Below are positions 21,762 to 33,229 of a stretch of DNA of 64,000 nucleotides, piece by piece (position 1 is the stretch's first letter; each line of letters starts with the position of its first letter). The translations under genes and the position numbers were made by a program. This DNA comes from Maea johnstoni (Eukaryota; Annelida; Polychaeta; Spionida; Magelonidae). The DNA is taken from the NCBI GenBank assembly GCA_963942565.1, contig OZ012690.1, positions 37,391,552 through 37,455,551 of the forward strand, in the 5' to 3' direction. The notes under the pieces were generated by a model. The model saw only the letters and a program-made list of their open reading frames with translations, searched no databases and was not told the origin of the DNA.

Positions 21762-24373
21762 GTTGGTGGAGAATCCAGGGTACTCACTTTTTAGCTGAGT
21801 ACACTTTCCTTGTACCTAAAACCTGCCAAGCGAGATATTCCCCACCCAGGACAGTGGAAATCAGGAAAATGAGCCAGTTAAAATACACTCATGCAAATCC
21901 TACAGATCCTTGGGATAGAAAGCTGCCTGACCATCACTATCCAGGGCCAGAGGACAGCAAGTGTCATGGCAGCAGTACCAGTACCAGACCCTGGCAGTGC
22001 TGTGCATCAACAAAGAAAAAAAAAATTCAACTCACCATCAACCCAGCGACGGGACCAGAAAAGAACTACAGATGTTATCAAGCTGGGAAACCAAGCACTC
22101 CAGCCAGCTCACCCCATCTGATCTCCACACCAGATTTCTACCCAAGACTGAGATTCCAGAGAGACCTTCCCTGTGCTTTCCAGAGCACACAGTCAAAACG
22201 AGACATTAAGAACAATACATTACCGGATAAAATCACCACCCTCTGCAGAAGACTGAGATTCCAGTATTTAGAAAGAGACCTTTCCAGATGGAGCACACAT
22301 TCAAAATGAGACAATTAGAACAATATGTCACCAGAGGAAATTGCCACCCTCTACAGGAAACAGATCATAGACATTTATATAAGAACAATCATACCGGATT
22401 TTACAGTACCATGATTATGGTCACACTAAGATGAAGAATGCGGCTTGGTAAGTGTTTCTTTCTATCATTATGTAGAGCTTACAATTTCAAATGTCACAAG
22501 TTCTGAAATTCTTATTCTCAGTTTCAAAGAATTGACTGCATTATACTACCCTATGGTCATTACCAGTGTCAGACAAACATTATAACCTTCTTCAGTCTAA
22601 TCAAATATTCTATTATCACCTAGCACATCACATAACCGTTCAAACTCAAGGAGTCTTCAAAGTGTGAAATGGAGTTGTTCAAATAGATCTCTTCAGTGGT
22701 GGTTTTGCAAACGACAATTATGTAAAGTGAAATCGAAAACTCTCAAAAATCTATGAATGTGGACTGCAAACCCAAATCATGTATGTGCCTTAGCTAACCT
22801 GGCCCTCAACACTCCTTTTTTTTCCCTCTATTAACTCATTACTGAGTGAGAGCTTGCAATCCAAATCTGCTCTGGTTTACCTAGCTAGTTAACCAGGGTA
22901 ACTTGTATTAGACATAGTTCACAAGTGTGCTATAAATGTGAGTATGAATGTATGTATTCAGCTTTCAAAAAGCTGACTGAATGATTGTGTGCAGCATCAA
23001 TTGTGATATGTCTAATTACTGGAATTTCACGCTTAATGAGTCTTCCCTTTTTTCTATCCCTGGAGTTGTTGGTACAGGCTACCTTTAATTTTCAAGCACA
23101 CGATGGGCTGGTCAAATTCATAGGATTTTCGAAGCTTATGCTTCAGCTGCCTACCTTGTTGTTCATCTACAACAGTAGGATCCCTCACTCCAGTTCAAGT
23201 CTGCGAACTGTGGAGCTGTTTCAAACCCAATCAAAGCATCAACCCCTAAATGGTGATATAACAATAGGATGAATACCCTGATGTCTCCATATTGATATTG
23301 ATGCTTATGCTAGCTACAACCCCGGATGACCATTGTAGCTCAGCAGGTCACTCAGCTGACCAGTCTTCTTGCATATTAACCACCAAGAGCTCGCAACCCT
23401 CCCTCTTACTCCCTATCTCTATCACATGTGATACGCTGGACCCTATATTGATAATGATGTAACTAGCATTGAGAAATCTAAATTCAATTGAGTAATCAGT
23501 GACAGCTCTACATTTTGATTAAAGGATGCACTTTCCATTTTTTAAATATTGTTCTTTTTCCTAGTTTACTTATGCAAAAATAAGTTGCCTCATTAGAAAT
23601 CATTTGCAATATTGTGTAGTGTTGTTTTAGTTGTATTTCAGTGCATAATCAAGATTATTCTTTCATTTGCATAATTGATCCTTATTACTATGAGATATGT
23701 ATGCTACTAACACAATGACTTGGCTTCCTAGTTGAGTATATTCATGATATATAGCATTTCAAATTCTCCCATGTTGAATTCACAATGTCAGAACCTCTTC
23801 AGAGAGTCTACCATGTGAAAAGAGAAGATTATTGAAAGGATCACTGATTAGTGGGAGTCTATCCCGTTTTGAGCACAACTTCAATGAAACGTGCATTTCA
23901 AGTTAATCAAAGGCTATGATCAAATATTTGCATTTACCCTGTGACCCGATACTATGTATATCACAACCTTGCAAATTTACCCGATTAAGTGGGCAATTGA
24001 TGTTCTCCTAAGCATAGGAACCCGCCCTCAAGCCTCATCTGTTGGACAATGTAAAGCCTTCGCTCAAGGTATACTTTTCTCTTCAATTTATCCCTGGAAG
24101 ATTCAAGAATTCAATCTTGCTCTGTTAAACTGATTGCGGTTTGCTTTTGTATTTGTCAGAAAGAAATACTATGTATCACCTTCAACTTTGAGACAGATAT
24201 TTTCTATTCATCTTCTAATGATGGAGACCTGTTTTTTTACCATTGTGATTATGTTCAGTATTGTGCTTCAATTCTATTACCCTTATCTATCTTGTTTATT
24301 TCTTGTAAAGCAAATGTTTTCCTACCATCCTTCTTATAATGTTGGGGTCCAACATCCTATTGGCAGTGGATAC
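21762..24373 (+). other. Internal region of the LTR element
   Basis: Begins at the presumed primer-binding site. A 151-codon plus frame (21854-22309), rich in Pro, Thr, Ser and Lys, sits where a gag would start, but I see no capsid or zinc-knuckle motif and make no functional claim. It spans a 105-bp tandem duplication (22145-22249 and 22250-22358; AGACTGAGATTCCAG and CACCCTCT.CAG in both). From 22.4 kb onward the sequence is AT-rich and uninformative. No clear polypurine tract precedes the 3' LTR. Confidence 0.5.
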
Positions 24374-24907
24374 TATTATAGTGGAAACCTACATTTAGGG
24401 ATTTCCCACAGTACATATCCCCCAATAATCAAAACCCCATTGATATTAATTAATACCAAGTCCCTATGACCCATCCTTTCGAAGACCTCCCTTTTAGACA
24501 CCCTTTGATGTAAGCTTCCCACAGTGTGAAGAACCCAGGGGTCTATCTCTAATAGCCACCAGTGGGAGATCTTAAAATAACCTCACAATCCCATCTGTTA
24601 AATGTGTATCGTGAACGTGGGAATAATACTGTCCACTCTTATATGAAATCTGATTGGGTCCCTTTATAACTAATGATATTAATCACCCCGATACCCCTTT
24701 TCTATTGGCTGGAAGACATTTGCTATCCCATCCCAGGGTTCCATATTATGTACAGTTACCCTGAAATAAAATAGTCTATCACTGACCCTAAAAGACTGAT
24801 GACTCCTTGTGACTTACTAAGTGGTAGGCTACCCACTCTGTAGCACTACCACAGATGGTACAGAAATGTAAGAAGTTGTAGGCTACCACCTCAGTAGCCC
24901 TACAATA

Positions 24908-25320
24908 GTTGCTTGAAAGTGATCTAAAGATGGTCTCGAAGTTTTTATAATTTTTTGAATTGCTGCAACAACAGTGTATTAATTGAAAAAAGTGTCTCAT
25001 GGGCCTGGTAGCGCCACCTATTTTTAACAAAACCGGAGTTGTTCCCAAGAAATATTAATACCAAGTTTTTTTGTGACAGTTGGTCACAGATTCCAGAAAT
25101 ACTGGCACCTGTTGAGTATTGCTGCCACCCTGGGTTGCTTTCAAGTGGTCTGAAGATGGCCGAAGGGTTTTCTATTTTTTGAATTGGTGGAATTACAATA
25201 TATTTATTGAAAATAGTGTCTCACAGGCCTGGTAGCGCCATCTATTTCCAGAAGTCCCCAACACAGTTAGCATGGCAATGTGAATGTGGGGGAAAGAGTA
25301 TAGGATTTTTAACAAAACCC
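24908..25320 (+). repeat. Tandem unit X, right half and next unit
   Basis: Unit 1 resumes at 24908 (GTTGCTTGAAAG). Unit 2 begins near 25041 (TTCCCAAGAAATATTAATACC) and runs on through GTTGCTTTCAAGTGG at 25133. Both contain TTTTTTGAATTG, AAAA.AGTGTCTCA and GGCCTGGTAGCGCCAYCTATTT. Unit length is about 223 bp without the LTR element. Each unit holds one GCGCCAYCT word (25011, 25235), the complement of AGRTGGCGC. Confidence 0.85.
25011..25019 (-). promoter_or_regulatory. CTCF-like core AGGTGGCGC
   Basis: GCGCCACCT on the plus strand. Its partner at 25235-25243 is GCGCCATCT, in complement AGATGGCGC, the core bound by Drosophila CTCF. Motif match only. Confidence 0.4.
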
Positions 25321-26099
25321 TGAGTAGTTCACGGGGCCGCCAGCGAGTGGAAATAAATAGTCAGTTATAAAAAATTGATTTAAAGATCAATCATTTGGAA
25401 TGCATGTTTGTCAAATCAGTTTCACACTTATATATAGCGTGGATGCAAAAACCTTTTTGTGCATGCAGTTATTTTGGCCCTGTTCTGATTAAAACTTCCA
25501 CATTCATCAGAAGTTTTATAGGTTGTTTTGGTTAGAAAGATATGAACAAAGCAGTCACTTCTTTCTCAGGCATCCAAGGGACAATAGGCAAAATAATTTG
25601 GTACTCATAAACAAATACTGATAAAGGGAAAAATAAGATAATCACATATTTTATTTTTTTGATATTCAAACAATTTTTCCTTAAGATAAAATGATCTCAT
25701 TTTTGGATGAAAATCTTACCTTTGTGATGAGAGTTTTACTCTATATTTTTTTGTGTATTTTACTTAAAATATTAGAACTTGGAAAAAGAGTTAATCATCG
25801 AAGCATCTAAATTATTTGGGTATAAATGGGTCAATAACCTTGGCATCCACTGCCATAGTTACTGAGCAATGCATCTTCATCCAGGATGGAAACTTCTAGA
25901 TACCTCAACAATAGGACCACAGCCCTTGGCAAAAACACACCAGTTATTATTCATTCTATTTCCTCATGACTCATCAGATTTGTGACACCTCCAATTCACC
26001 CAGCAAGCATTATAGAATACAGGTGGATTGTTAGTCCTGGAGCAGCTGATTAAGTTAAAAAGAGAGAGTGAGAGTGAGCCAGACTGACATTATATTGAC
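25321..26099. other. No feature recognised
   Basis: AT-rich sequence without a frame or repeat I can place. Confidence 0.3.
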
Positions 26100-26250
26100 C
26101 CATTCATGCCTGGAGATCTACGTGAGAAGGGTCGTCTGGAACTCTGATACTTTTGAAAATAACTTAGCAATCAATCTGAAATTCACTAACTATTTAAATA
26201 CATTTGTAAAAAAATTGTGATACTTTTACCCATTCATCCATGCAATGAAA
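26098..26250. mobile_element. MITE family B, left part
   Basis: TTGACCCATTCATGCCTGGAG start, then GTCGTCTGGAACTCTGATAC. The similarity ends in AT-rich sequence. Confidence 0.5.
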
Positions 26251-26424
26251 GAGCAAGAATACCCTATGATTTTGTGCCTGTCTTTATTTTCATATTCCTA
26301 GCACTGGACCCTACATGCCTACATTAAGTTTTTCAGCTAAACAATATAAACATATTATACATTTTTTGACCTAATCATCTCCTTTAGATTGTCATAATAT
26401 TGACTTATAGAATGATGTTGTCTC

Positions 26425-27660
26425 CAGTGGGTGTCTCTTCAAGAGCTGACACCCGGAACTAACAGTCCTGAATATCATGTCATACAACAACGATTCATTC
26501 AACTCCTGCTAGGTGTCTCTTCAGTCTCAAGGGTGCTGCATCATATTCAAGAGTCTCACATCTTACATGTAGAGGAAATGTATCATGTTCAGGTAAGCAC
26601 TCGAGAGCTGATTGTAAAGTCTGACAGTCGCTTTACCTGATAGGGTCAACATCGATTCCTTCAGCTGACACTAGGGGGCACTTCAGTCTTAAGTAGGCGA
26701 GCTCTTCAAGCATGCTCTAACATGGTCAAATAGGAAGGAGAGGAGTAAGGATTAAAATCAGTTGGCAAAATCTGACAGTCGCTTTACCTCATTGGGTCTA
26801 CATCGATTCCTTATGCTGACACTAGGGGGCACTTCAGTCTTGAGTAGGCGAGCTCTTCAAGCATGCTCTAACATGGTCAAATAGGAAGGAGAAGAGTAAG
26901 GATTAAAATCAGTTGGCAAAATCTGACAGTCGCTTTACCTCATTGGGTCTACATCGATTCCTTATGCTGACACTAGGGGGCACTTCAGTCTTGAGTAGGC
27001 GAGCTTTTCAAGTATGCTCTAACATGGTCAAATAGGAAGGAAAGGAGGAAGGATTAAAATCAGGTTGTAAAGTCTGACAGTCGCTTTACCTCATTGGATT
27101 TACATTGATTCCTTCAGTTGACACTAGGGGCACTTCAGTCTTCAGTAGGCGAGTATAATCTAACATGATTAAATAGGAAGGATTTAAAACAATTGAATAG
27201 CAAAGCTTGATAGCAGATATGAATATCTCGGTCAACAATAGTTCTCTCAGCTGACACTAGGGGGACTTCAGTCACAAGTAGACAAGCAGCTCTGAAGTCT
27301 GTACTTTAATGCCGCAACCTTAATTGCTAGCATGACAGTAACACTACACTTAGTAGGGATCAACAGTAATTCCTTTGGCTGACACCAGGGGGCACTTGAG
27401 TTCAAGATCATGTTGAGTACAATCTTACATGCTGAAATCATGAACTTAATAGCAGGGTATGACAGTTACTTAGCTTAGTAGGGATCAATAGTAATTCTTT
27501 TCACTGACACTTAAGGGGGCACTTGAGTTCCAGGTAAGCCTGCATCTTGAGTATGTACTTAGGCAAAATAGGATTTGGAATTGGAATCATGATTGTAAGA
27601 GTGACAGTTGCATTAAAGGGTGGGGTCAGCATCGATTTTATATGTTGACACTAGGTGTCA
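26425..27660 (+). repeat. Tandem array with CACTAGGGGGCAC words
   Basis: Eight recognisable units of 126-151 bp, plus a decayed one at about 26480. The first three are nearly identical. Each core reads ATCGATTCCTT..GCTGACACTAGGGGGCACTTCAGT (in parts). Core starts: 26665, 26816, 26967, 27117, 27251, 27379, 27505 and 27645. The AGGGGGCAC word is exact in five units and varies in the others (AGGGGCAC, AGGGGGAC, AGGTGTCA). Units also share TCTGACAGTCGCTTTACC, AACATGGTCAAATAGGAAGG and a trailing TTAAAATCAG. No coding frame is shared between units. Confidence 0.9.
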
Positions 27661-27749
27661 CAAAGCAAAATTGTTTATGAAAGGTTGTAGGCAGTATTGT
27701 GAAAAAAATCTTCCTTCAAGTTTCCTAAGAACAGTGAAACATTGAACAC

Positions 27750-27840
27750 CTCTGTACATAGTAAACTTCCGTATACGTACACCTCTGCACATTGTACATC
27801 TCTGTACTATTGTACACCTGTGTATATTGTACATCTTTAA
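27750..27840 (+). repeat. Short tandem repeat, 17-19 bp unit
   Basis: About five copies of GTACACCTCTGTACATT with changes. The 87-codon minus frame across it (27658-27921) is a product of the repeat. Confidence 0.75.
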
Positions 27841-29150
27841 GTATAGGAGTGTGAGCTTTGTACAATACAGACACATTTGTACTCCTGAAACAAATGGGTG
27901 AAAATAAAATCTATCATTCACACCTGGCTGACCTGATTACTAGCAGACCTCTTATTGAGAGGATATTTGCATATTTGATAGATCACCTTTGAAGTTTAAG
28001 ATGTATGGTTAAGGAGTGTGGTGTTCGCACCTGGATGATAGATTCCCCTCACCTGTCCATCTCCTCCAGGTGAGAACTGACAGGGGGCCCTGGAAATCTC
28101 GTTATGTCACCTGAGACTGCAGTTCACACCTGACACTGTAAACCTCTCTTCCTCATTATTCAAACTTCTCAATCGCTAGACACTACAATGCGGGGGCGTT
28201 CATGGCCTGAGGAGGAATAGAGAGGGTTTAAGCCTAGTTCCTAAAGCTTGGAAAGATGACAACCTCCAGGCCATTAATACATTTTCTACATTGCCAAGGC
28301 TCTCTAGCTGCCTCGGAGGTCTGAAACTAGAAATGCTACTCCTAGATTGAATAGATTTCAAAACTATCAGAGCCAGCAGGTATGTGTTTCTGTAGCGCCC
28401 TCTGTAGGAAGAGAAAGGAACTAAATACCCATGTTATTTTATTACATTTTATTTTGGCGCTATCATGGGGAGCGCGAAAATTAAATGCTTGTGAAAAATA
28501 CCAGTTATACAGTAGTTTAAGTCATTCTATGATAATTCCTGTACCCTTAAATATATCTTTAAGCCACCTGTTCTTCTGATCTTTAGGGCCGCTAGCCGAA
28601 ACATTTACAATCAACCCATTGAACCCAGACAGAAAAACCCTAACTAAAGCATGCGAAGAGAAAAATCCAGAAGAATTCATGATTGTAAGGCAACTTATCA
28701 TTTTTAACTTCTTCCATAGTATTCAATGTGCTTTGCACAACACATAACTGCCATCCACAAGGCAAATACTGAAATATATCAAATTGACTTGGTGTACCTA
28801 GTAAAATTTCAGCAAACAGTAGAAATATTTGTACTATATTCCCACAAAGGCCGAGAGCAGTTTAATCATAGCTCAGGGGGAGTGTTCACACAGAATCTTC
28901 GCACTTCATCGCTTTATTATATTGACACTTGCTAGGCAAATACCAGAGGTGTGAGCAGAAAAAGAGAAATGAAATCTAGGAAAATATTGACCATTTTTAT
29001 GACTGTTCTTGTTACATGTGAAATAGAGTTCGGTGTGAGCGTGTCTGTAAGACTGGATTGGTTTGTTAAATGCTGGATAACTGGATAACTAATCCTGCCA
29101 CTTCCTGAATAGAACTGTGTGACCCAAGAGGATGGGTGGCAGAGCAAGCT
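27841..29150. other. Unassigned; one CTCF-like word
   Basis: GCGCCCTCT at 28395-28403 (complement AGAGGGCGC) is a good CTCF-core match. TTAGGTTTCC-type ends and gene-like splice sites are absent. The 65-103 codon frames here are unremarkable. Confidence 0.35.
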
Positions 29151-29154
29151 AGGT

Positions 29155-29455
29155 GGGTACAGCACAGGGGCGTTGCTGTACCTTAGGGACATAGCACTGG
29201 GGTGTTGCTGTACCCTATGGGTATGATGGTATCTTTTAAACATACACAGACTATGGCCTAGTAGGCTATTAGTGGACTTAAGTGGAACATAGCACAGGGT
29301 GTTTCTCTATTACCAAAAGGGTATAAAGGTATCTGTATACCACACTCATTCAGACACACTGTGACCTTAGGTGGGTTTGTAGCTGACTGAGTTAGGACAT
29401 AGCAAGGGACTGTTACTTTATTATCTGAAGGGTTAAAGGGTATATTTTAAACAAA
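29155..29455 (+). repeat. Degenerate tandem repeat (about 130 bp, three units; sub-unit 43 bp)
   Basis: GGGACATAGCACTGGGGTGTTGCTGTACCCTATGGGTAT-like text (shown in part) recurs near 29155, 29190, 29290 and 29395 as GGACATAGCA.GGG.TGTT and RAAGGGTATAAAGGTATMT. The 103-codon minus frame (28932-29243) overlaps it. Confidence 0.65.
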
Positions 29456-29939
29456 CCCTAGTTACATCATTTGTGGCAAGTGCTGTGTTATCAAGAATTT
29501 TCCACATGTGTGAGCCACATGATCCAGACACAAATGTGTTTAGACTTGCAAGCTTGAGCAGGTTTAAAATATTAGACCTCCTTGATCACGTACCTTTTAA
29601 TAGGTAAAAAAAGAAATATATTTTCTTTTCTTTAATTCTAGCTATCACTTCATCTAAGCTATTCAAAATCAATTAAGCCTAACGCTGGTGAGCTTTAGGA
29701 GATAGGAACGGGTTGATCCGCCCCAGAACTTTCTTTCATCGCATAAAAATGATATCAAAAAAATAAATCAATCCTTTATCCAAATTAAATGGTTTTCAGT
29801 TACCATCTGTTCTGTGGCTGAGATCACCTGGACGCCTCTCTGTGTTTACCTACTGTCAAGAATGCAATAAATCACAGCACAGATTTCACACTGAATGCCA
29901 ATATGAAATGTACATGAAACGTTACACCGTCTTCCCAGT

Positions 29940-29948
29940 AGGTGGCGC
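29940..29948 (+). promoter_or_regulatory. CTCF-like core in CCCAGTAGGTGGCGCCGG
   Basis: AGGTGGCGC with the upstream C-rich flank CCAGT gives one of the longest matches to the bilaterian CTCF consensus in the window. A single copy outside any array. Confidence 0.45.
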
Positions 29949-30189
29949 CGGTAAAAAGACAGCCAGGTGCGTAACGCCACACCATGCGGTAGGGGATATG
30001 AATAAGATAGAAACAGCGCCCAAATTGACAAAGTTGAGGTGACACATTATATTGGTTCAACAAGTGCATTCCGAATTACATTAGCAAAGAGCTTCAACTT
30101 TTAGCAGGAAGGAATATTCTCTTTGCACCACCATGGCAAAAAGAAGAATTTCCAGTTAGTCATCATCAAACTGTGTGTCAACTTCCTTT

Positions 30190-30990
30190 TAAAGAATCCT
30201 GTATGTTCAAACCTTTTCACAGTAGTAGGTAAAGGTTAATAAGTGCAAAAATGTTTTCCTAAATAGTCCTGTATTTTCAAACCTTTTCACAGTAGTAGGT
30301 AAAGGTTAAAGCGGGCAAAAAAAAGGTTTCCTTAAGAATTTTTATCTTCAAACCTTTCACAGTAGTAGGTAAAGGTTAATAAGTGCAAAATTCTTTTCCT
30401 TAATAATCTTGTATGTTCAAACCTTTTCACAGTAGTAGGTAAAGGTTAATGCAGGCAAAAAAGGTTTCCTTAAGAATCCTGTATCTTCAAACCTATTCAT
30501 AGTAAAGGTAAAGGTTAATGAGGGCAAAAAATGTTTCAGTAACCCTTTAAATGCTGAGACTACTTTCATCTAAGGCACAAAATCTCAAAAGATTTTGAAA
30601 ATCATCTAAATCCTGTCATGTTAGTATTCATTGGAAAGCATTCACTGAGTACTAACATATGAGTACCCATTTACCAGGGTTTCAGTCATTTTTCAGCTTT
30701 TTTACATTTTGTTTTGACCAAATTAGCTACCAGCAGTTAAGAATGCTGTATCTTCAAACCTTTTCACAGTAGTAGGTAAATGTTAATTAGGGTGGATTAG
30801 GGTCCCTTACACCCTTTTTCCTACTGGAAGGTAAAGGCCATTGAGGACAAATAAGGGTTCCTAAAAACCTGTACACTCTACTACATTTCCTAGTAGTAGG
30901 TGAATGTCAATATGAGTGAATAAGGGTGTCTAACACCATTTACCCTCAACCCAGTTCCTAGTATTGCTAAAGGTTAATGAGGGGAATTAG
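30190..30990 (+). repeat. 60-bp tandem array, split by MITE A
   Basis: Units read CTGTATNTTCAAACCTTTTCACAGTAGTAGGTAAAGGTTAAT (in parts), then GNGGGCAAAAA, then GTTTCCTTAAGAAT. Six units precede 30540. After the MITE (30540-30740) the array goes on with GAATGCTGTATCTTCAAACC and three or four worn units to about 30990. The unit holds TTAA, the site used by the MITE. Confidence 0.88.
30540..30740 (+). mobile_element. MITE family A, copy 4, inside the array
   Basis: Begins TAACCCTTTAAATGCTGAG and ends CTACCAGCAGTTAA, with the family A body. The array text resumes at once after the TTAA. Sister units read TTTCCTTAAGAATCCTG at the same place, i.e. the empty site. The copy lacks the last ten bases of the family end. 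Confidence 0.85.
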
Positions 30991-31199
30991 GGTTCCTAGA
31001 AGGCCCTCAAGCCTCCAATCAGGGCTCTTGTCCAGGTTGCCATCTTGTAGGAAACACGGCCAGGATGGCCATTCTATAATACTGGTCAGCTGAAGGGGTC
31101 AAACAGGTAAACAATGAGTGGAGAAAAAGCGGTCAAGCCAAACGGTCACAATAACCACCTCCCACCTGCCACCCAGGGCTATTATTTCACTTACTTAGT

Positions 31200-31289
31200 C
31201 ATGCTGCTAAACACATCCTAGCCTACACCTAGGCTAAGCTTACTCATGCTGCTAAACACATCCTAGCCTAGATCTAGGTTAAGCATAAC
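31200..31289 (+). repeat. Tandem pair, 45-bp unit
   Basis: CATGCTGCTAAACACATCC then TAGCCTA..CTAGG.TAAGC, twice. Confidence 0.85.
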
Positions 31290-31325
31290 TGAGTCTACCT
31301 TGATTTAGTTTTGAAGGTGCTCACC

Positions 31326-31397
31326 AGGTGGCAACCGAATGATCTTTTAAAGAGCTTTGATTCTGGCTGCTTCAGGTAACCACCCTTGGCGCCACCT
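31326..31397. promoter_or_regulatory. Two facing CTCF-like words
   Basis: ACCAGGTGGCAAC at 31323-31335 (plus) and GGCGCCACCT at 31388-31397 (core on the minus strand) face each other over about 55 bp. The same sentence (GTGCTCACCAGGTGGC..TTGATTCTGGCTG) recurs at 32890-32960, so this is a dispersed repeat carrying the motif. Confidence 0.4.
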
Positions 31398-31526
31398 ATA
31401 ATTAGCTACGGGAAAGATGGTGAAGAAAAAAAGGATGATCAGAACCCTGCCAACAACTTTCTTTTAAAAATTCAAATTATGTATCAATAGTTCCAAAGGT
31501 TCTGGAGAAATTCTGAACAGGAATGG

Positions 31527-31756
31527 GTTAAATCATTCACACCTGTTGAATGCAAAAACACCCAAATTCTTATGGTTTTATCTTTGTGACAAGAATATTT
31601 TTCATGAAATATTTGCAGGAGAAATGTTGCACTGCCATAAACTTTCCTTCAGATATTTCCCAAATGTATGCATAACTTCTTAGTTATTTTCAGAAGTATC
31701 TTAGGTGTAAACGAAACAGAAACATGTCAAGGAGGTCTTCAAGCATGAATGGGTTA
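31527..31756. mobile_element. MITE family B
   Basis: TTAAATCATTCACACCTG to CAAGCATGAATGGGTTAA. Arms ATATTTGCAGGAGAAATG and AACTTTCCTTCAGATATTTCCC, tail AGTTATTTTCAGAAGTATC. About 230 bp. A further worn right end precedes it (GAACAGGAATGGGTTAA). Confidence 0.75.
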
Positions 31757-31937
31757 ATTACCTAGACCTACAGGTCAGTGAATGGGGTTGATTACACAAC
31801 AGTGGTAGGCTTATGCACTCTGTAACTCATTAAAGTTTCAACCAAAACATGGTGCCCCAAGCTGACTATCTAGAATAATTGCGGAGGAGGACCGAGGAGA
31901 TTGGTGAACTAAAGCTTGATTGGTCTGAGTTACCTGT

Positions 31938-32330
31938 AAACCCATTCATGCCCGTCTATTTTGGTGATACCTGTCCAACTACAAAATCTCCAGGGAAATA
32001 TTTCAAAGGAAATTGTTCATTAGAACCCAACTTTCAAATATTTTGTGGAGTTGTGCTTTTTTTGTAAGTTAGTTACAAAAGTGTCCAAGATCGAGTTGCT
32101 TGATGTTCTGTTGAACCATTGGAGCTTAACCTTTTCATGCCTAACTATTTTGGTTATACCTTTCTATCCATAAGATATTCGGGAAAATATTATAGAAAAA
32201 ATGCTTATCAAAACCTAGCCAACAAATTTCCTCCAATTATTTTGTGTATTCTAGTATAATTATCAAAAGTGCCAGAGATCCAGATGAACTATCTCAAGGG
32301 GAACTAACTAAGCATGAATGGTTTAAGTTA
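31938..32330. mobile_element. Two adjoining MITE family B copies
   Basis: Copy 1 starts AAACCCATTCATGCCCG (31938) and is worn at its right end near 32128. Copy 2 starts CTTAACCTTTTCATGCC (32127) and ends AGCATGAATGGTTTAAG (about 32330). Each has GATCCAGATGA- or AAGTGTCCAAGATC-type tails. Confidence 0.65.
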
Positions 32331-32376
32331 TTAGTTTCTAGGTGGTTAACCTTTACCATAGTGAGTTTACTACCTG

Positions 32377-32586
32377 GAAACATTCCCTCTCATCTCAATT
32401 CATTTAGGTTATCTGAACTAGACTAGCTCATAGTCTATGGAAGGATAGAATCCTGCTTTATCCTAATCAATCATATTGTGTGAAACATTCCCTCTCATCT
32501 CAATTCATTTGGGGTATCTGAACTAGACTAGCTCATAGTCTATGGAAGGGTAGAATCCCGCTTTATCTTAATCAATTATAATGTGT
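32377..32586 (+). repeat. Recent tandem duplication, 105-bp unit
   Basis: 32377-32481 and 32482-32586 are nearly identical (GAAACATTCCCTCTCATCTC, CTAGACTAGCTCATAGTCTA). Only a handful of differences, so a young duplication. Confidence 0.93.
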
Positions 32587-32672
32587 CACTAGCTTTAAGT
32601 ACCATGCATATTACATACATATTATGATGGTTTTAGTTACTTGATAAATAATAAAATGGGTGAAGACTCCTG

Positions 32673-32717
32673 GCGCCACCTGAGAGTAGTAGGTTATGTA
32701 TTTCTCTGGCGCCACCT
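32673..32717 (-). promoter_or_regulatory. Pair of CTCF-like words CTGGCGCCACCT
   Basis: CCTGGCGCCACCTGAGAG (core 32673-32681) and CTCTGGCGCCACCTAGG (core 32709-32717), same orientation, 36 bp apart. The complement AGGTGGCGCCAG is a strong CTCF-core match. A related CTGGCGCCACTTTT lies at about 34008-34020. Confidence 0.45.
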
Positions 32718-33229
32718 AGGTTGACCATAAGGAACTACCACCTGGACAGGATACTGATAGTATATTGATCAATAAGTGAGACTGTACCTGTTTAGCCTAG
32801 CCCTAGGCAAAGCATTTTAACCTCTTCATAAATCTAACATGAACATTTTGCCAACCCATAACTCTGATAAGGTGAATTAGTTCTAAAAGTGCTCACCAGG
32901 TGGCCACAGTGAAATCTTTCCAGTTGCTATGATTCTGGCTGATCAGGGTGACCACCCTTAGCGTCATCTATGAACAGCCACAGAAACAATACAATAAGTA
33001 AAAGATATGAGACCCGAACAGGGAAAAACAATTTTAAATGAAACCATATACTGAGCTTTTATAGACCTGTTTGGATGCTGGAACTGAACCATGAGAAAAA
33101 GGTTAGACTAAAACTGTTTGTTGAGTGTGGCAGCACCCTGGCTAGAGGTTGCATGAGCCAAAGCTAATTAAGGAGTCTGGCAAATTGCACTGTCTGTAGG
33201 GTCGGGTGGTTTTGACTACACCCTACTTG

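Larger units (their letters stand above)
17910..24907 (+). mobile_element. LTR retroelement with short internal region, carrying a nested insertion
   Basis: LTRs lie at 17910-18323 plus 21643-21761 (5', split) and 24374-24907 (3', 534 bp). They begin TATTATAGTGG and end CCCTACAAYA. A 4-bp direct repeat GTTG (17906-17909 and 24908-24911) flanks the whole, and a neighbouring tandem unit shows the empty site. A plausible primer-binding site (TTGGTGGAGAATCC) starts two bases or so after the 5' LTR at about 21763. The first 414 bp of the two LTRs read identical and the rest differ at about two positions, so the insertion is young. The internal region (21762-24373, 2.6 kb) has no reverse transcriptase or integrase that I can see, so it is a non-autonomous (LARD-like) element. 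Direction is from the PBS side; family (Gypsy- or BEL-like) is open. Confidence 0.75.

Noticed and set aside
23325-23405. tRNA-like stretch: TGTAGCTCAGCAGGTCA resembles an A-box, with CTTGCAT in the place of an anticodon loop
   Set aside because: No proper B-box follows and the stems do not pair. At best a worn tRNA-derived SINE head.
26640-27660. Regular units suggested a CRISPR array
   Set aside because: Whole 126-151 bp units are repeated with gradual divergence; there are no short constant repeats with unique spacers, and the DNA is eukaryotic.
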